From: Vogesella margarita
Lineage (GTDB): Bacteria; Pseudomonadota; Gammaproteobacteria; Burkholderiales; Chromobacteriaceae
NCBI RefSeq assembly: GCF_028548475.1
Contig: NZ_JAQQLE010000002.1
Location: 62,001-126,000 of the forward strand
DNA length: 64,000 nt
Reading direction: 5' to 3'
In this document: positions 34,911 to 44,049 of the stretch, piece after piece
Numbering within the stretch: the stretch's first letter is position 1
How the letters are laid out: each line of letters opens with the position of its first letter
Position numbers and translations under genes: made by a program
Notes under the pieces: model-generated
Told to the model about the DNA's origin: nothing
The model's database searches: none
Seen by the model: only the letters and a program-made list of their open reading frames with translations

Positions 34911-36599
34911 TTACTTGATCATTGGCAGCTTGAGGCCGAAGCGCTTGGCCGCGGCAATCGCCTGCTCGTAGCCGGCGTCGGCGTGGCGCATTACGCCGGA
35001 GCCGCAGTCGTTCACCAGCACACGGGCCAGGCGCTCGGCGGCGGCGTCGGTGCCGTCAGCCACGATCACCATGCCGGAGTGCTGCGAGTAGCCCATGCCG
35101 ACGCCGCCACCGTGGTGCAGCGATACCCAGCTGGCGCCACCGGCGGTGTTCAGCAGCGCGTTCAGCAGCGGCCAGTCGGATACAGCATCGGTGCCGTCCT
35201 TCATGGCTTCGGTTTCGCGGTTCGGGCTGGCTACCGAGCCGGTGTCCAGGTGGTCGCGGCCGATCACGATCGGCGCTTTCAGTTCGCCGTTCTTGACCAT
35301 TTCGTTGAAGGCCAGGCCAGCCAGGTGGCGCTCGCCGAGGCCGAGCCAGCAGATACGTGCCGGCAGGCCCTGGAAGCTGATGCGCTCACGCGCCATGTCC
35401 AGCCAGCGGTGGGTGTGCTTGTTGTCCGGGAACAGTTCCTTGATCTTGGCATCGGTCTTGTAGATGTCTTCCGGATCGCCGGACAGTGCCACCCAGCGGA
35501 ACGGGCCCTTGCCTTCGCAGAACAGCGGACGGATGTAGGCCGGCACGAAGCCCGGGAAGTCGAAGGCGTTCTTCACGCCCTTGTCGAAGGCGACCTGGCG
35601 GATGTTGTTGCCGTAGTCGACGGTCGGGATGCCCATGGCCTGGAAGTCCAGCATCGCCTGTACGTGCACGGCGCAGCTCTGTGCCGCTTCGTCGGTCAGA
35701 CGGGCGTGCAGTTCCGGCTTGGTCTGTGCATCTTTCCATTGTTCCACGGTCCAGCCGATCGGCAGGTAGCCGTTGATCAGGTCGTGGGCGGAGGTCTGGT
35801 CGGTCACCAGATCCGGCTTGATGCCGCCGGCCTGGGCGCGTTTTACCAGCTCCGGCAGGATTTCGGCGGCGTTGCCCAGCAGGGCGATGGACACCGCTTC
35901 CTTGCGCGCGGTGTGTTCCTTGATCAGTTCCAGCGCGTGGTCGATGTCACGCGCCTGCTTGTCGACGTAGCGGGTACGCAGACGGAAGTCGATGCTGCTC
36001 TGCTGGCATTCGATGTTCAGCGAGCAGGCACCGGCCAGGGTCGCGGCCAGCGGTTGGGCGCCACCCATGCCGCCCAGACCGGCGGTGAGGATCCACTTAC
36101 CGGACAGGTCGTTGTTGTAGTGCTGGCGGCCGGCTTCGACGAAGGTCTCGAAAGTACCCTGCACGATGCCCTGCGATCCAATGTAGATCCAGCTGCCGGC
36201 GGTCATCTGGCCGTACATGAACAGGCCCTTGCGGTCCAGTTCGTTGAAGTGTTCCCAGTTCGCCCATTTCGGCACCAGGTTGGAGTTGGCCAGCAGCACG
36301 CGTGGGGCGTTGGCGTGGGTCTTGAACACGCCGACCGGCTTGCCGGATTGCACCAGCAGGGTTTCGTCTTCGTTCAGGTCTTTCAGGCTGGCCAGGATCT
36401 GGTCGTAGCACTCCCAGTTACGCGCCGCGCGGCCGATACCGCCGTACACCACCAGACCTTGCGGGTTCTCGGCAACGTCCGGGTCGAGGTTGTTCTGGAT
36501 CATGCGGTAGGCCGCTTCGGCGATCCAGTTCTTGCAGTGCAGTTCGGTGCCGTGCGGGGCGCGGATGACGCGGCTAGCGTCGAAACGTGGGTCAGTCAT
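34911..36599 (-). CDS. hutU: Urocanate hydratase
   Basis: 562 residues, full length. HutU converts urocanate to 4-imidazolone-5-propionate using tightly bound NAD+. [19 protein letters not shown] and [18 protein letters not shown] at the N-terminus, [14 protein letters not shown] near residue 170 for NAD binding, [13 protein letters not shown] near residue 270, and [21 protein letters not shown] near residue 495 are the family signatures. It follows hutG with a 92-base gap and precedes hutH. Confidence 0.97.
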   Translation of the reverse strand: MTDPRFDASRVIRAPHGTELHCKNWIAEAAYRMIQNNLDPDVAENPQGLVVYGGIGRAARNWECYDQILASLKDLNEDETLLVQSGKPVGVFKTHANAPRVLLANSNLVPKWANWEHFNELDRKGLFMYGQMTAGSWIYIGSQGIVQGTFETFVEAGRQHYNNDLSGKWILTAGLGGMGGAQPLAATLAGACSLNIECQQSSIDFRLRTRYVDKQARDIDHALELIKEHTARKEAVSIALLGNAAEILPELVKRAQAGGIKPDLVTDQTSAHDLINGYLPIGWTVEQWKDAQTKPELHARLTDEAAQSCAVHVQAMLDFQAMGIPTVDYGNNIRQVAFDKGVKNAFDFPGFVPAYIRPLFCEGKGPFRWVALSGDPEDIYKTDAKIKELFPDNKHTHRWLDMARERISFQGLPARICWLGLGERHLAGLAFNEMVKNGELKAPIVIGRDHLDTGSVASPNRETEAMKDGTDAVSDWPLLNALLNTAGGASWVSLHHGGGVGMGYSQHSGMVIVADGTDAAAERLARVLVNDCGSGVMRHADAGYEQAIAAAKRFGLKLPMIK

Positions 36600-36691
36600 G
36601 GGAGTTGCTCCTAGTTTGGTTTGTGCTGTTTGTCAGGTTTTATTCACTGCTTGGGTCCGCACCGGCCTGTCATCCGGTGACGGTGATCCGT

Positions 36692-37624
36692 TCAGCGCCG
36701 CAGTTGGCGCGTGATCGACCATGCCAGTCGCGCGGCGGCCTTGGCGCCGTGGCTGTCCTGGTCAAAATTGGGATTGAATTCCACCAGATCGGCGCCGACC
36801 AGCTTGCCGCTCTTGGCGATCTTGCCGACCAGCGCTTCCACCACGCTGATGTCGACGCCGTAACCGGCCGGCGCCGACACCGCCGGCATCTGTGCCGCCG
36901 GCAATACGTCGAGGTCGATGGTCAGGTACACCACGTCCACGCTGTCGATGAACTCGGCCAGCTGGTGGCGGGCATCGGCCAGCTGCCAGGCGGTCATGTC
37001 GCTGTCCAGTCGCCATTCGGCGCCGAGGTTGGCCGCGGATTCGAACAGCGCGCGGGTGTTGGCGGTTTCGGCTACGCCCAGGCACAGGTAGCGGAAATGC
37101 TGGCCGCGCTTGGCGCACTCGGCGGCGATCTGCGCGAACGGGGTGCCGCTGGTGGCTTCCGCCGCGCTGCGCAGGTCGAAGTGGGCGTCGAAGTTGACGA
37201 TGCCGATACGCTTGTCGCGATGCGCGTCGGCGAGGCCCAGCCAGTGGCCGAAGGCGGTCTCGTGGCCGCCGCCCAGCACCAGCGGCAGGTGGCCGGCGTA
37301 GACGATGGCGCTGACGCGTGCGGCCAACCTTTGGTGCGCGGCGTCGAGGTCGCCGTCGTCGCAGCTGATGGTGCCGGCGTCATACAGTGGCAGTGTCGGG
37401 TGGTAGGCCAGGTTGGCCAAAGCCTTGCGCAGTGCCAGCGGGCCGGCGACAGCGCCGGTGCGGCCCTGGTTGCGGCGCACGCCTTCGTCGCAGGCGAAGC
37501 CGAGGATGGCGATGCCCGGGGCGGCGCCGGCAGCCAGCGGCTGCACCACCTGGTGCCAGCGGCGGGCGGCGTCGCCCTCGGCGGCGTCGATGCGGCCGCT
37601 CCACATGCTCATGTCGATCGTCAT
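36692..37624 (-). CDS. hutG: Formimidoylglutamase
   Basis: 310 residues of the arginase/ureohydrolase fold. Hydrolyses N-formimidoyl-L-glutamate to glutamate and formamide. Binuclear Mn ligands are in VLGGGHETAFG, IVNFDAHFDLR and LTIDLDVLPAA. This is the one-step HutG route, as opposed to HutF plus deformylase. The start is three bases from the hutI stop, so the two genes are translationally linked. An exact uptake-like 13-mer (37319-37331) encodes Arg-Leu-Ala-Ala and a partial one lies at 37026-37036. Confidence 0.95.
   Translation of the reverse strand: MTIDMSMWSGRIDAAEGDAARRWHQVVQPLAAGAAPGIAILGFACDEGVRRNQGRTGAVAGPLALRKALANLAYHPTLPLYDAGTISCDDGDLDAAHQRLAARVSAIVYAGHLPLVLGGGHETAFGHWLGLADAHRDKRIGIVNFDAHFDLRSAAEATSGTPFAQIAAECAKRGQHFRYLCLGVAETANTRALFESAANLGAEWRLDSDMTAWQLADARHQLAEFIDSVDVVYLTIDLDVLPAAQMPAVSAPAGYGVDISVVEALVGKIAKSGKLVGADLVEFNPNFDQDSHGAKAAARLAWSITRQLRR
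37319..37331 (-). repeat. Uptake-like 13-mer, exact copy inside hutG
   Basis: TGCGGCCAACCTT, read on the coding strand as Arg-Leu-Ala-Ala. Confidence 0.8.
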
Positions 37625-37627
37625 TGC

Positions 37628-38863
37628 TTATCCTTCGTGCTGCACCACGCCACGGAACACGCGGCGGGTCAGCGGGTTGGTGCCGAGGCCGTACACGATC
37701 TCGGCCGGATGTTCGATGTCCCACAGCAGCAGGTCGGCGACAAAGCCGGCGGCCAGCTGGCCGTGCGTGGCGCCACGGCCCAGTGCCTGCGCCGCGTGGC
37801 GGGTGGTGCCGCGCAGCGCTTCTTCCGGCGTCAGGCCGAACAGCACGCAGGCCTGGTTCATCGCCAGACGGATGGAGGCGAACGGGCTGGTGCCCGGGTT
37901 CAGGTCGGTGGACACCGCCATCGCCACACCGGCGGCGCGCAGTTTCTCCACCGGCGGTTTCTGCGTTTCGCGCAGGAAGTAGTAGGCGCCCGGCAGCAGC
38001 ACCGCCACGGTGCCGGACTTGGCCAGCGCGGCCACGCCGTCGTCGTCCAGGTATTCGATATGGTCGGCGGACAGGCCGCCGAACTCGGCGACCAGCGCGG
38101 CGCCATGCAGGTTGGACAGCTGCTCGACGTGACCCTTCACCTGCAGGCCATGCGCCTGTGCTGCCTCGAACACGCAGCGGGTCTGTGCCGGCGAAAAGCC
38201 GACGCCTTCGCAGAACACGTCCACCGCTTCGGCCAGCCCTTCCTGCGCCGCGGCGGGGATGATCACCTCGCACACGTGGCGGATGTAGCCGTCGGCATCG
38301 CCGGCGAATTCCGGCGGCAGCGCGTGGGCGGACAGCAGCGTGGTGGCCACTTCCACCGGCAGCGCCGCCTGCAGCCGGCGCGCGGCGCGCAGCTGCTTCA
38401 GTTCGTCCTGCAGCGTCAGGCCGTAGCCGGACTTCATCTCGATGGTGGTGACGCCTTCCTTCATCAGCGCCTTCAGGCGCGGCAGGCTGACCAGTGCCAG
38501 CTCGTCCTCGTCCAGACCACGGGTGGCGCGCACGGTGGAGATGATGCCGCCGCCTTCGGCCGCGATCTGCTGGTACGGCACGCCGGTGAGGCGCTTTTCC
38601 CATTCCGCGGCGCGGTTGCCGCCGTACACCAGGTGGGTGTGGCAGTCGATGAAGCCGGGGGTGATCCAGCCACCCCTGGCATCCAGCACCTCGCCGCAGC
38701 CGGTAAAGGCGGCCAGCGCCTCGTGCTGCGGCAGGATGGCGTGGATGCGGCCGTCACGCAGCCACAGTGCGTGGCCGTCCAGCGCGCCATACGGCGCAAG
38801 GTTGGCCGCGTCGAAGGTGGCGAGACGGGCGTTGATCCACAGGGTGTCGCTGCTGCTGTTCAT
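37628..38863 (-). CDS. hutI: Imidazolonepropionase
   Basis: 411 residues of the amidohydrolase superfamily. Opens 4-imidazolone-5-propionate to N-formimidoyl-L-glutamate. Metal-binding His75 and His77 are in FIDCHTHLVYGG, GYGLTLQDELK and KGHVEQLSN provide further ligands, and the terminal Asp lies in STDLNPGTSPF. First gene of the catabolic transcription unit: its promoter overlaps a HutC-like TGTATATACA operator. A 12-base uptake-like copy (38798-38809) encodes Ala-Ala-Asn-Leu near its N-terminus. Confidence 0.96.
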   Translation of the reverse strand: MNSSSDTLWINARLATFDAANLAPYGALDGHALWLRDGRIHAILPQHEALAAFTGCGEVLDARGGWITPGFIDCHTHLVYGGNRAAEWEKRLTGVPYQQIAAEGGGIISTVRATRGLDEDELALVSLPRLKALMKEGVTTIEMKSGYGLTLQDELKQLRAARRLQAALPVEVATTLLSAHALPPEFAGDADGYIRHVCEVIIPAAAQEGLAEAVDVFCEGVGFSPAQTRCVFEAAQAHGLQVKGHVEQLSNLHGAALVAEFGGLSADHIEYLDDDGVAALAKSGTVAVLLPGAYYFLRETQKPPVEKLRAAGVAMAVSTDLNPGTSPFASIRLAMNQACVLFGLTPEEALRGTTRHAAQALGRGATHGQLAAGFVADLLLWDIEHPAEIVYGLGTNPLTRRVFRGVVQHEG

Positions 38864-38889
38864 GGGGTGTCCGCTGTTTTGCGATTAAT

Positions 38890-38926
38890 TGTATATACAT
38901 TTAGTTGATCGCAAGGCGGCCGTCAA
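38890..38926 (-). promoter_or_regulatory. hutI promoter with HutC-type operator
   Basis: Leftward -35 TTGACG (38921-38926), 17-base spacer and a TAAATG -10-like box (38898-38903) overlapping the palindrome TGTATATACA (38890-38899). TGTATATACA is the core bound by HutC in Pseudomonas, so repression by occlusion of the -10 is expected. Confidence 0.7.
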
Positions 38927-39005
38927 GATTTTTCTGCAGCGGGGGGAGTTGCGGCCGGCTAGCCGCCGGGCCGATAATGTAATAAAAAAGCCAATAAAAA
39001 CAATA

Positions 39006-39032
39006 GGCCACGCGCTGGCGTGGCCTTTTTTT
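39006..39032. terminator. Terminator between hutC and hutI
   Basis: GGCCACGC (39006-39013) pairs with GCGTGGCC (39018-39025), with seven T to the right and an A-rich flank to the left, so it can work in both directions and ends hutC transcripts. Confidence 0.8.
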
Positions 39033-39041
39033 GGCTGTTGC

Positions 39042-39061
39042 GTAAATGTATATACATTTAC
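39042..39061. promoter_or_regulatory. Second HutC-type operator overlapping the hutC stop codon
   Basis: GTAAATGTATATACATTTAC, a perfect 20-base palindrome containing TGTATATACA. Its last base is part of the hutC stop codon. It lies about 150 bases upstream of the hutI operator. Confidence 0.75.
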
Positions 39062-39786
39062 TATTTGCGTACCCGCGTCTGCGAGCGCAGCTTGTAGCCG
39101 GCGCCGGGGTGCAGCAGCCGCGCGAAGCTGACCAGGTGCTTGCCGGACCAGGTACGGCGCAGCACGCGCAGACAGGGTTCGCTGGCCTGCAGCCCGAGCA
39201 GCTGCTGTGCCTGCTCATCCGGCAGCACCGCCTCGACGGTGTGCTCGACATCGGTCAGCGGGCAGGTGCGCATCAGGTAGGCGTTCGGCGTTTCGCGCTG
39301 GAACTGCTGCGCCAGGTAGTCCGGCGCCCACTGCGGATTGATGTAGCGATCCTCGATCTGGATCGGGGTGTCGTCCTCGAAGTGCACGATCAGCGAGTGG
39401 AACACCGCCATGCCGACACCCAGCGCCAGCCGCAGCGCCACTTCCTCGCTGGCGGCCTCCTCGCGCACGAAGTGCACCTCGGCGCGGTAGGCATGGCCGC
39501 GGCTGGCGATCTCTTCGGCGATGTTGTTGACGTCCAGCAGCGGCGATTCCGCCTTGCGCTCGGCGACGTAGGTGCCGTCGCCGGCGTAGCGCAGCAGCAC
39601 GCCGGCCTCGGCCAGATCGCGGATCGCCTTGTTGACGGTCATGCGCGACACGCCGAACTGTTTCGCCAGCTCGACCTCGGGCGGGATCTTGGCGCCGGGG
39701 GCGAAGCTGCGGTTCTTGATACCGTCTAGAATGAAATCGCGGATGCGCAGGTAGTGCGGCTTGGAGGCGGGTTTGGGCGTGCTCAT
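39061..39786 (-). CDS. hutC: Histidine utilisation repressor
   Basis: 241 residues of the GntR/HutC family. Winged helix at residues 10-75 (YLRIRDFILDGIKNRSFAPG, VSRMTVNKAIRDLAEAGVL) and a UTRA ligand-binding domain at residues 95-235 (EEIASRGHAYRAEVHFV, EDRYINPQWAPDYL). Urocanate is the usual inducer. The two TGTATATACA palindromes between hutC and hutI are its probable targets. hutC leads the leftward hut cluster but is separated from hutI by a terminator. Confidence 0.94.
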   Translation of the reverse strand: MSTPKPASKPHYLRIRDFILDGIKNRSFAPGAKIPPEVELAKQFGVSRMTVNKAIRDLAEAGVLLRYAGDGTYVAERKAESPLLDVNNIAEEIASRGHAYRAEVHFVREEAASEEVALRLALGVGMAVFHSLIVHFEDDTPIQIEDRYINPQWAPDYLAQQFQRETPNAYLMRTCPLTDVEHTVEAVLPDEQAQQLLGLQASEPCLRVLRRTWSGKHLVSFARLLHPGAGYKLRSQTRVRK

Positions 39787-39852
39787 GCGGCGATTGTAAG
39801 CTGAAACGGACGGAAAAAGGCGCGACCGCTGGCGGGCGGTCGCGCCGCGGCC

Positions 39853-40551
39853 TCAGTCGAGGTGTTCGGCGAGGAATTGCAGGCTGCGGCCGTGGGCCAG
39901 CGCCGCGGCGCGCTGGTCGTACATCGGGCGGCCCCAGCAGTTGAAGCCGTGGTCGACGCCGGCGTAGTCGTGAAACTGCGCGTTCGGCTTGCCGGCAAAG
40001 GCCTTTTTCACCTGCGCCACCATGTCCTGGCTGATGTGCGCGTCCTGCGCCGCGTAGTGGAACAGGATGGGCATGGTGATCCTGTCGGCGACATCCAGGT
40101 GCTGCTGGATGCCGCCACCGTAGTAGCAAACCGCCGCGTCGGCCTGGCTCAACGCCGCGGCGCGGAACGCCAGCTGGCCACCGAGGCAGAAGCCCAGCGT
40201 CGCCACCTTGCCGCTGACCTGCGGCAGGGCGCGCAGGGTGGCGACCGCCGCCGCCACGTCGCTGGCGGCCAGCGCGGTGTCCACCGTCTGGTAGTAGCCG
40301 AAGGCCTGCTGCGTGCCGGCGTCGTCATAGGCCAGATCCACGCGCGGGCTCAGCCGCCAGAACACGTCCGGTGCCAGCACCACGTAGCCGTCCAGCGCGT
40401 ACTGCTCGGCCACGGCGCGGATGTGCTCGTTGACGCCCCAGATCTCCTGCACCAGCACGATGCCGGGGCCGCTGCCGGTCGGCGGCAGCGTCAGGTAGCC
40501 GGAGAAGGTTTCGCCTTGTGCGGTTTGAATGTCGATCCAGCGTGAATTCAC
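39853..40551 (-). CDS. Dienelactone hydrolase-family protein
   Basis: 232 residues starting with GTG at 40551, chosen because AAGGAG precedes it by eight bases and the upstream ATG frame stops at once. Alpha/beta hydrolase: nucleophile Cys in GFCLGGQLA near residue 123, Asp in the AAQDAHIS segment and His in GVDHGFNC. Family enzymes hydrolyse dienelactone in chlorocatechol degradation or other lactones and esters. No aromatic genes are adjacent, so the substrate is unknown. Located just upstream of hutC, 66 bases away, same direction. Confidence 0.88.
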   Translation of the reverse strand: MNSRWIDIQTAQGETFSGYLTLPPTGSGPGIVLVQEIWGVNEHIRAVAEQYALDGYVVLAPDVFWRLSPRVDLAYDDAGTQQAFGYYQTVDTALAASDVAAAVATLRALPQVSGKVATLGFCLGGQLAFRAAALSQADAAVCYYGGGIQQHLDVADRITMPILFHYAAQDAHISQDMVAQVKKAFAGKPNAQFHDYAGVDHGFNCWGRPMYDQRAAALAHGRSLQFLAEHLD

Positions 40552-40675
40552 GGCATGACTCCTTAAGGTACAGGGTTGGAACGCAGAACGCCGGCGGCAT
40601 AACGCGCTTGGCAAGCCGGCAGAAACTGATGCATTGTAGCCGTCACACCGCTACAACGCCTGCAAGGATGTCATC

Positions 40676-41545
40676 ATGACCCACCCCGTCCATCCCGACC
40701 TGTTGCCCGCCGGCGTGCGTGCCATCGAACTGGCACCCGGCATGCCCGGCCTCGCCTTCAGCCACCCGGATTTCAGCGCCGTGCTCAGCCTGTATGGCGG
40801 CCAGCTACTCGACTTCACGCCCGCCGGCGGCCAGCCGCTGCTCTACCTGTCGCCGCAGGCGACGTTGCAGCCGGGCAAGGCCATCCGTGGCGGTATCCCG
40901 CTGTGCTGGCCGTGGTTCGGCCCCCACCCTGCCGACAGCAGTCGCCCGCAGCATGGTGTGGCGCGTACCGCGCTGTGGACGGTAAACGCGGTGGCGCGCA
41001 GCGACGACGGCTTCCATCTCAGCCTCAACGGCCCGCGCGAAGGCGAGCTGCAGGCGTCGCTGACGCTGCAGCTGGCGCCGGCACAGCTGTCGCTGACGCT
41101 GACCACGCGCAACCTCGGCAAGACAGCGCAGCTGCTGAGCCAGGCGCTGCACAGCTATGTCGCGGTCAGCGACATCCGCCAGCTGCGCCTGCACGGTGTG
41201 GCGCAGGCGCCGTACCACGACAAGCTCGACGGCCAGTTCAAGACCTGGCCGGACGGCGACTGGACGCCGCAGGCGGCCACCGATTCGGTGCTGGCCAGTG
41301 CCGCACCGCTGCAGCTGGAGGATGGCGGCTGGCAGCGCCGGCTGCAGCTGTCCAGCAGCGGCAGCGCCAGTACCGTGCTGTGGACGCCGTGGCAGCAGGG
41401 CGCGGCCAGCCTTGGCGACCTGCCCGATGACGGCTGGCAGCACTTCCTGTGCGTGGAGGCGGCCAATGCCGGCGCCGATGTGCGGGTGCTGGCGGCCGGC
41501 GAGGCGCACAGTCTGACGCAGCAGCTGCGCGTCGCGGCGTTATAA
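40676..41545 (+). CDS. yeaD: D-hexose-6-phosphate mutarotase (YeaD-like)
   Basis: 289 residues, galactose-mutarotase superfamily beta-sandwich. Interconverts alpha and beta anomers of glucose-6-phosphate. Segments GGQLLDFTPAGGQPLLYLSP, GGIPLCWPWFGPHP, QHGVARTALW and the catalytic-His region LHSYVAVSDI are conserved. Cytoplasmic. The next gene begins 35 bases downstream and may be co-transcribed. Confidence 0.9.
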   Translation: MTHPVHPDLLPAGVRAIELAPGMPGLAFSHPDFSAVLSLYGGQLLDFTPAGGQPLLYLSPQATLQPGKAIRGGIPLCWPWFGPHPADSSRPQHGVARTALWTVNAVARSDDGFHLSLNGPREGELQASLTLQLAPAQLSLTLTTRNLGKTAQLLSQALHSYVAVSDIRQLRLHGVAQAPYHDKLDGQFKTWPDGDWTPQAATDSVLASAAPLQLEDGGWQRRLQLSSSGSASTVLWTPWQQGAASLGDLPDDGWQHFLCVEAANAGADVRVLAAGEAHSLTQQLRVAAL

Positions 41546-41580
41546 TCGCGCTTTACCTGATACACCGGAGCGTGACGAGT

Positions 41581-42165
41581 ATGCTCAAGCCCGATCGACT
41601 CGATCGATTCCTGCCGCAGGTCTTCCCCAGCGGCGTCAAGGTCAGCAGCTTTGCCAAGCACTGCCCGCACTGCAAGAAGCTGGTCAAGTCCGCGGCCATG
41701 CACGGCGTGGCGCTAATGGTGGTCGACCGCGTGTTCATCCTGGCGCGCGCCGAATGCCCGCAGTGCGGTAGCCGTTTCGAAGTGAAGTGCATGTTCGACG
41801 ACAGCAAGCAGGTGCACCCGGTGCTGCTGCCGACGCTGATGGTGCGCTGGCTGATGCAGTGGCACGCGCGCCAGCTGCGCCGCCGCGGCATCCCGCTGAA
41901 GCCGCTGGCGACGGTGGTCGGCGACGAGCAGCAGGAGGCGGTGACCACGAAGGAGCGTGTCGGCCTGCTGCTGGCCGACAACGAGGTGATCAAGTCCACG
42001 GAAACGGTCGGCAGCTATCTCGGCCTGCCCATCGTGGCGTGGATCGAATACCAGGGCCTGCGCTACGACTACGATCGCGCGGTGCCGGAAGAGGGCCAGT
42101 TCCGCCTCGGCCAGTACGAGGCGCTGTTCGACCGCCGCCTGATTTACCGCCGCAGCGGACACTGA
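41581..42165 (+). CDS. Zinc-ribbon protein of unknown function
   Basis: 194 residues (MLKPDRLDRFLPQVFPSG). One zinc ribbon is formed by CPHCKK near residue 28 and CPQCGSRFEV near residue 60. The rest is basic then acidic, with no recognised catalytic motif. I do not recognise the family. It follows yeaD closely and is followed by a strong terminator. Confidence 0.65.
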   Translation: MLKPDRLDRFLPQVFPSGVKVSSFAKHCPHCKKLVKSAAMHGVALMVVDRVFILARAECPQCGSRFEVKCMFDDSKQVHPVLLPTLMVRWLMQWHARQLRRRGIPLKPLATVVGDEQQEAVTTKERVGLLLADNEVIKSTETVGSYLGLPIVAWIEYQGLRYDYDRAVPEEGQFRLGQYEALFDRRLIYRRSGH

Positions 42166-42185
42166 TCCGCTCGCGGACGGGCACA

Positions 42186-42214
42186 AAAAACGGTGGCATG
42201 CAGCCACCGTTTTT
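42186..42214 (+). terminator. Rho-independent terminator
   Basis: AAAAACGGTGGC pairs with GCCACCGTTTTT across a short loop; the structure is symmetric. Confidence 0.9.
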
Positions 42215-42227
42215 CGTTGCCGGACGT

Positions 42228-42247
42228 TGCGGCCAACGTTGGCCGCA
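42228..42247. repeat. Overlapping inverted pair of uptake-like cores
   Basis: TGCGGCCAACGTTGGCCGCA, identical to 10238-10257, between the zinc-ribbon and rsmE genes. Confidence 0.8.
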
Positions 42248-42271
42248 GCGCTGTAACCGCCGGGCGCGCGC

Positions 42272-43000
42272 TCAGGCGCCGTAGTCGCCCCACACCGTCT
42301 GCATCGCCGCCGCCGCCGCCAGCGCCGCGGTCTCGGTGCGCAGGATGCGCGGGCCGAGCTTGAGCGGCGTCCAGCCGCCGTCGATCGCCGCCGCCTCTTC
42401 CGCCGCCGACAGCCCGCCCTCCGGCCCCGCCATCAGCCACGCGCGCGCCGGCGCTTTGGCGATGTCGGCCAGCCGCTGCGTGCCCAGCGGCGACAGCACC
42501 AGGTGCGCGTCGCCGTCCGGCTTCGCCGCCAGCCACTGTTTCAGCGTCAGGATCGGCAGCACCTCGGGGATGGTATTGCGCCCGCACTGCTCGCAGGCGG
42601 AGACGATGATTTCCTGCCAGCGCGCCAGGCGCTTGTCGGCGCGGTCGCCGGCCAGTTTGACGATGCTGCGCTCGGTCATCAGCGGCTGGAACACGCTGAC
42701 GCCCATCTCCACCCCCTTCTGCAGCGTGAACTCCATGCGGTCGCCGCTGGAGATCGCCTGCGCCAGCCCCAGCCACAGCGGCGACTCGCGGCTGTGGTCG
42801 TCGAAGCGGGTGATGTCGCAGTCGGCATCGCGCTTGGCGATGGCGGTGAGCGTGGCCTGGTACTCGCCGCCACGGCCATCGAACAGGGTGATGGCATCGC
42901 CTTCCTTCAGCCGCAGCACCTGCACATGGCGCACGACATGGTCGGGAAGGGACAGCGAACGCAGGCCGGCGAGGGGTGTGGCAACAAAAAACCTGGGCAT
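42272..43000 (-). CDS. rsmE: 16S rRNA (uracil-1498-N3)-methyltransferase
   Basis: 242 residues from ATG 43000 (MPRFFVATPLAGLRSL). SPOUT-class methyltransferase that modifies U1498 of 16S rRNA. N-terminal PUA-like part (residues 1-70), then the SPOUT knot: KGVEMGVSVFQPLMTERS, EQCGRNTIPEV, LVLSPLG, LMAGPEGGLSAAEEAAA and LGPRILRTETAALAA. Convergent with the preceding zinc-ribbon gene. Confidence 0.94.
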   Translation of the reverse strand: MPRFFVATPLAGLRSLSLPDHVVRHVQVLRLKEGDAITLFDGRGGEYQATLTAIAKRDADCDITRFDDHSRESPLWLGLAQAISSGDRMEFTLQKGVEMGVSVFQPLMTERSIVKLAGDRADKRLARWQEIIVSACEQCGRNTIPEVLPILTLKQWLAAKPDGDAHLVLSPLGTQRLADIAKAPARAWLMAGPEGGLSAAEEAAAIDGGWTPLKLGPRILRTETAALAAAAAMQTVWGDYGA

Positions 43001-43166
43001 GGTGTGTTGAAAGTCTGTGGTGATGGCGGTATTTTGCTTGTTTTGCTGCAATTGCAACAACCACTGTTTTCGATTCGCCCCCGCGGGGACGGCTTGAGCG
43101 GCGGGCCCGCCGGCCTGCCAACCGTGTTAACCCGTCCGCCTGCCGGTGGACGCTCAGGAGAAGTGC

Positions 43167-43958
43167 ATGCAGGTGGTCGACGAGGTCATCCGTACCGTTC
43201 GTAACGTGGCACAGACCGAGGTCATGCCGCGCTTTTTGCGCGTCGGCAAGACGCGCAAGGACGACGGTTCGCTGTTTACCGAGGCCGACCTCGCTTGCCA
43301 GCAGGCGCTGCAGCGCGACCTGCCGCAGATCCTGCCGCACCCGGTGCTGGGCGAGGAAATGACGCGCGAGGAGCAGGACGCGCTGTGGGCGGCCAATCCC
43401 GACGGGCTGTGGGTGGTCGACCCCATCGATGGCACCACCAACTTCGTCAACGGCCTGCCCTATTTCGCCATCTCGGTGGCGCTGATGGTGAACGGCATCA
43501 GCGAGCTGGGCGTGATCTACAACCCGGTCTCCGACGAGATGTTCTACGCCCGCCGCGGCAAGGGTGCCTACCTCAACGGCAACCGCCTGCCGCTGAAGAA
43601 CACGCGCAACAGCATGGGCGACGCCATCGCCGCGGTGGAGATCAAGTACCTGCGCTCCGGCAAGCTGGCGGCACGCATGAGCAGCGTGGCGCCGTTCGGC
43701 AGCCAGCGCAGCATGGGTTCCAGCACGCTGGACTGGTGCTTCCTCGCCGCCGGCCGCTACGACCTGTACCTGCACGGCGGCCAGCGGCTGTGGGACTACG
43801 CCGCCGGCGCGGTGATCCTGGAAGAAGCCGGCGGCCGCATCGCCAGCCTCAATACCGACGACTACTGGACGGACACGCTGTGGAAGCGCTCGGCCATCGC
43901 GGCGCTGGACCCGGAGCTGTTCGGCCACTGGCACCGCTGGGTGCGCGCCAACCAGTAA
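43167..43958 (+). CDS. Inositol-monophosphatase-family phosphatase
   Basis: 263 residues from ATG 43167, selected over an upstream GTG because AGGAG lies six bases before it. Metal sites: GEEMTREE near residue 63, DPIDGTTNFVNGLPYF near residues 86-101, and WDYAAGAVILEEAGG near residue 205. The family includes SuhB, CysQ and histidinol-phosphatase HisN; the short N-terminus and WDYAAG motif fit HisN-like or IMPase members equally. Followed by a terminator made of uptake-like repeats. Confidence 0.88.
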   Translation: MQVVDEVIRTVRNVAQTEVMPRFLRVGKTRKDDGSLFTEADLACQQALQRDLPQILPHPVLGEEMTREEQDALWAANPDGLWVVDPIDGTTNFVNGLPYFAISVALMVNGISELGVIYNPVSDEMFYARRGKGAYLNGNRLPLKNTRNSMGDAIAAVEIKYLRSGKLAARMSSVAPFGSQRSMGSSTLDWCFLAAGRYDLYLHGGQRLWDYAAGAVILEEAGGRIASLNTDDYWTDTLWKRSAIAALDPELFGHWHRWVRANQ

Positions 43959-43975
43959 ACCGGCAGATGCCCGGA

Positions 43976-44015
43976 AACAATGCGGCCAACCTTGTCCAAG
44001 GTTGGCCGCATTGCT
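43976..44015. terminator. Terminator made of inverted uptake-like 13-mers
   Basis: Exact copies at 43981-43993 and 43998-44010 with a four-base loop and short CAA/TTG extension, between the phosphatase and the convergent MarR gene. Confidence 0.8.
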
Positions 44016-44049
44016 TTTGGGGCATGGAACGAGCCGGCCGTGCGCCGGC

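Noticed and set aside
33070-34971. A plus-strand frame of more than 600 codons opposite hutH.
   Set aside because: It is the complement of the intact hutH gene, with no domain of its own.
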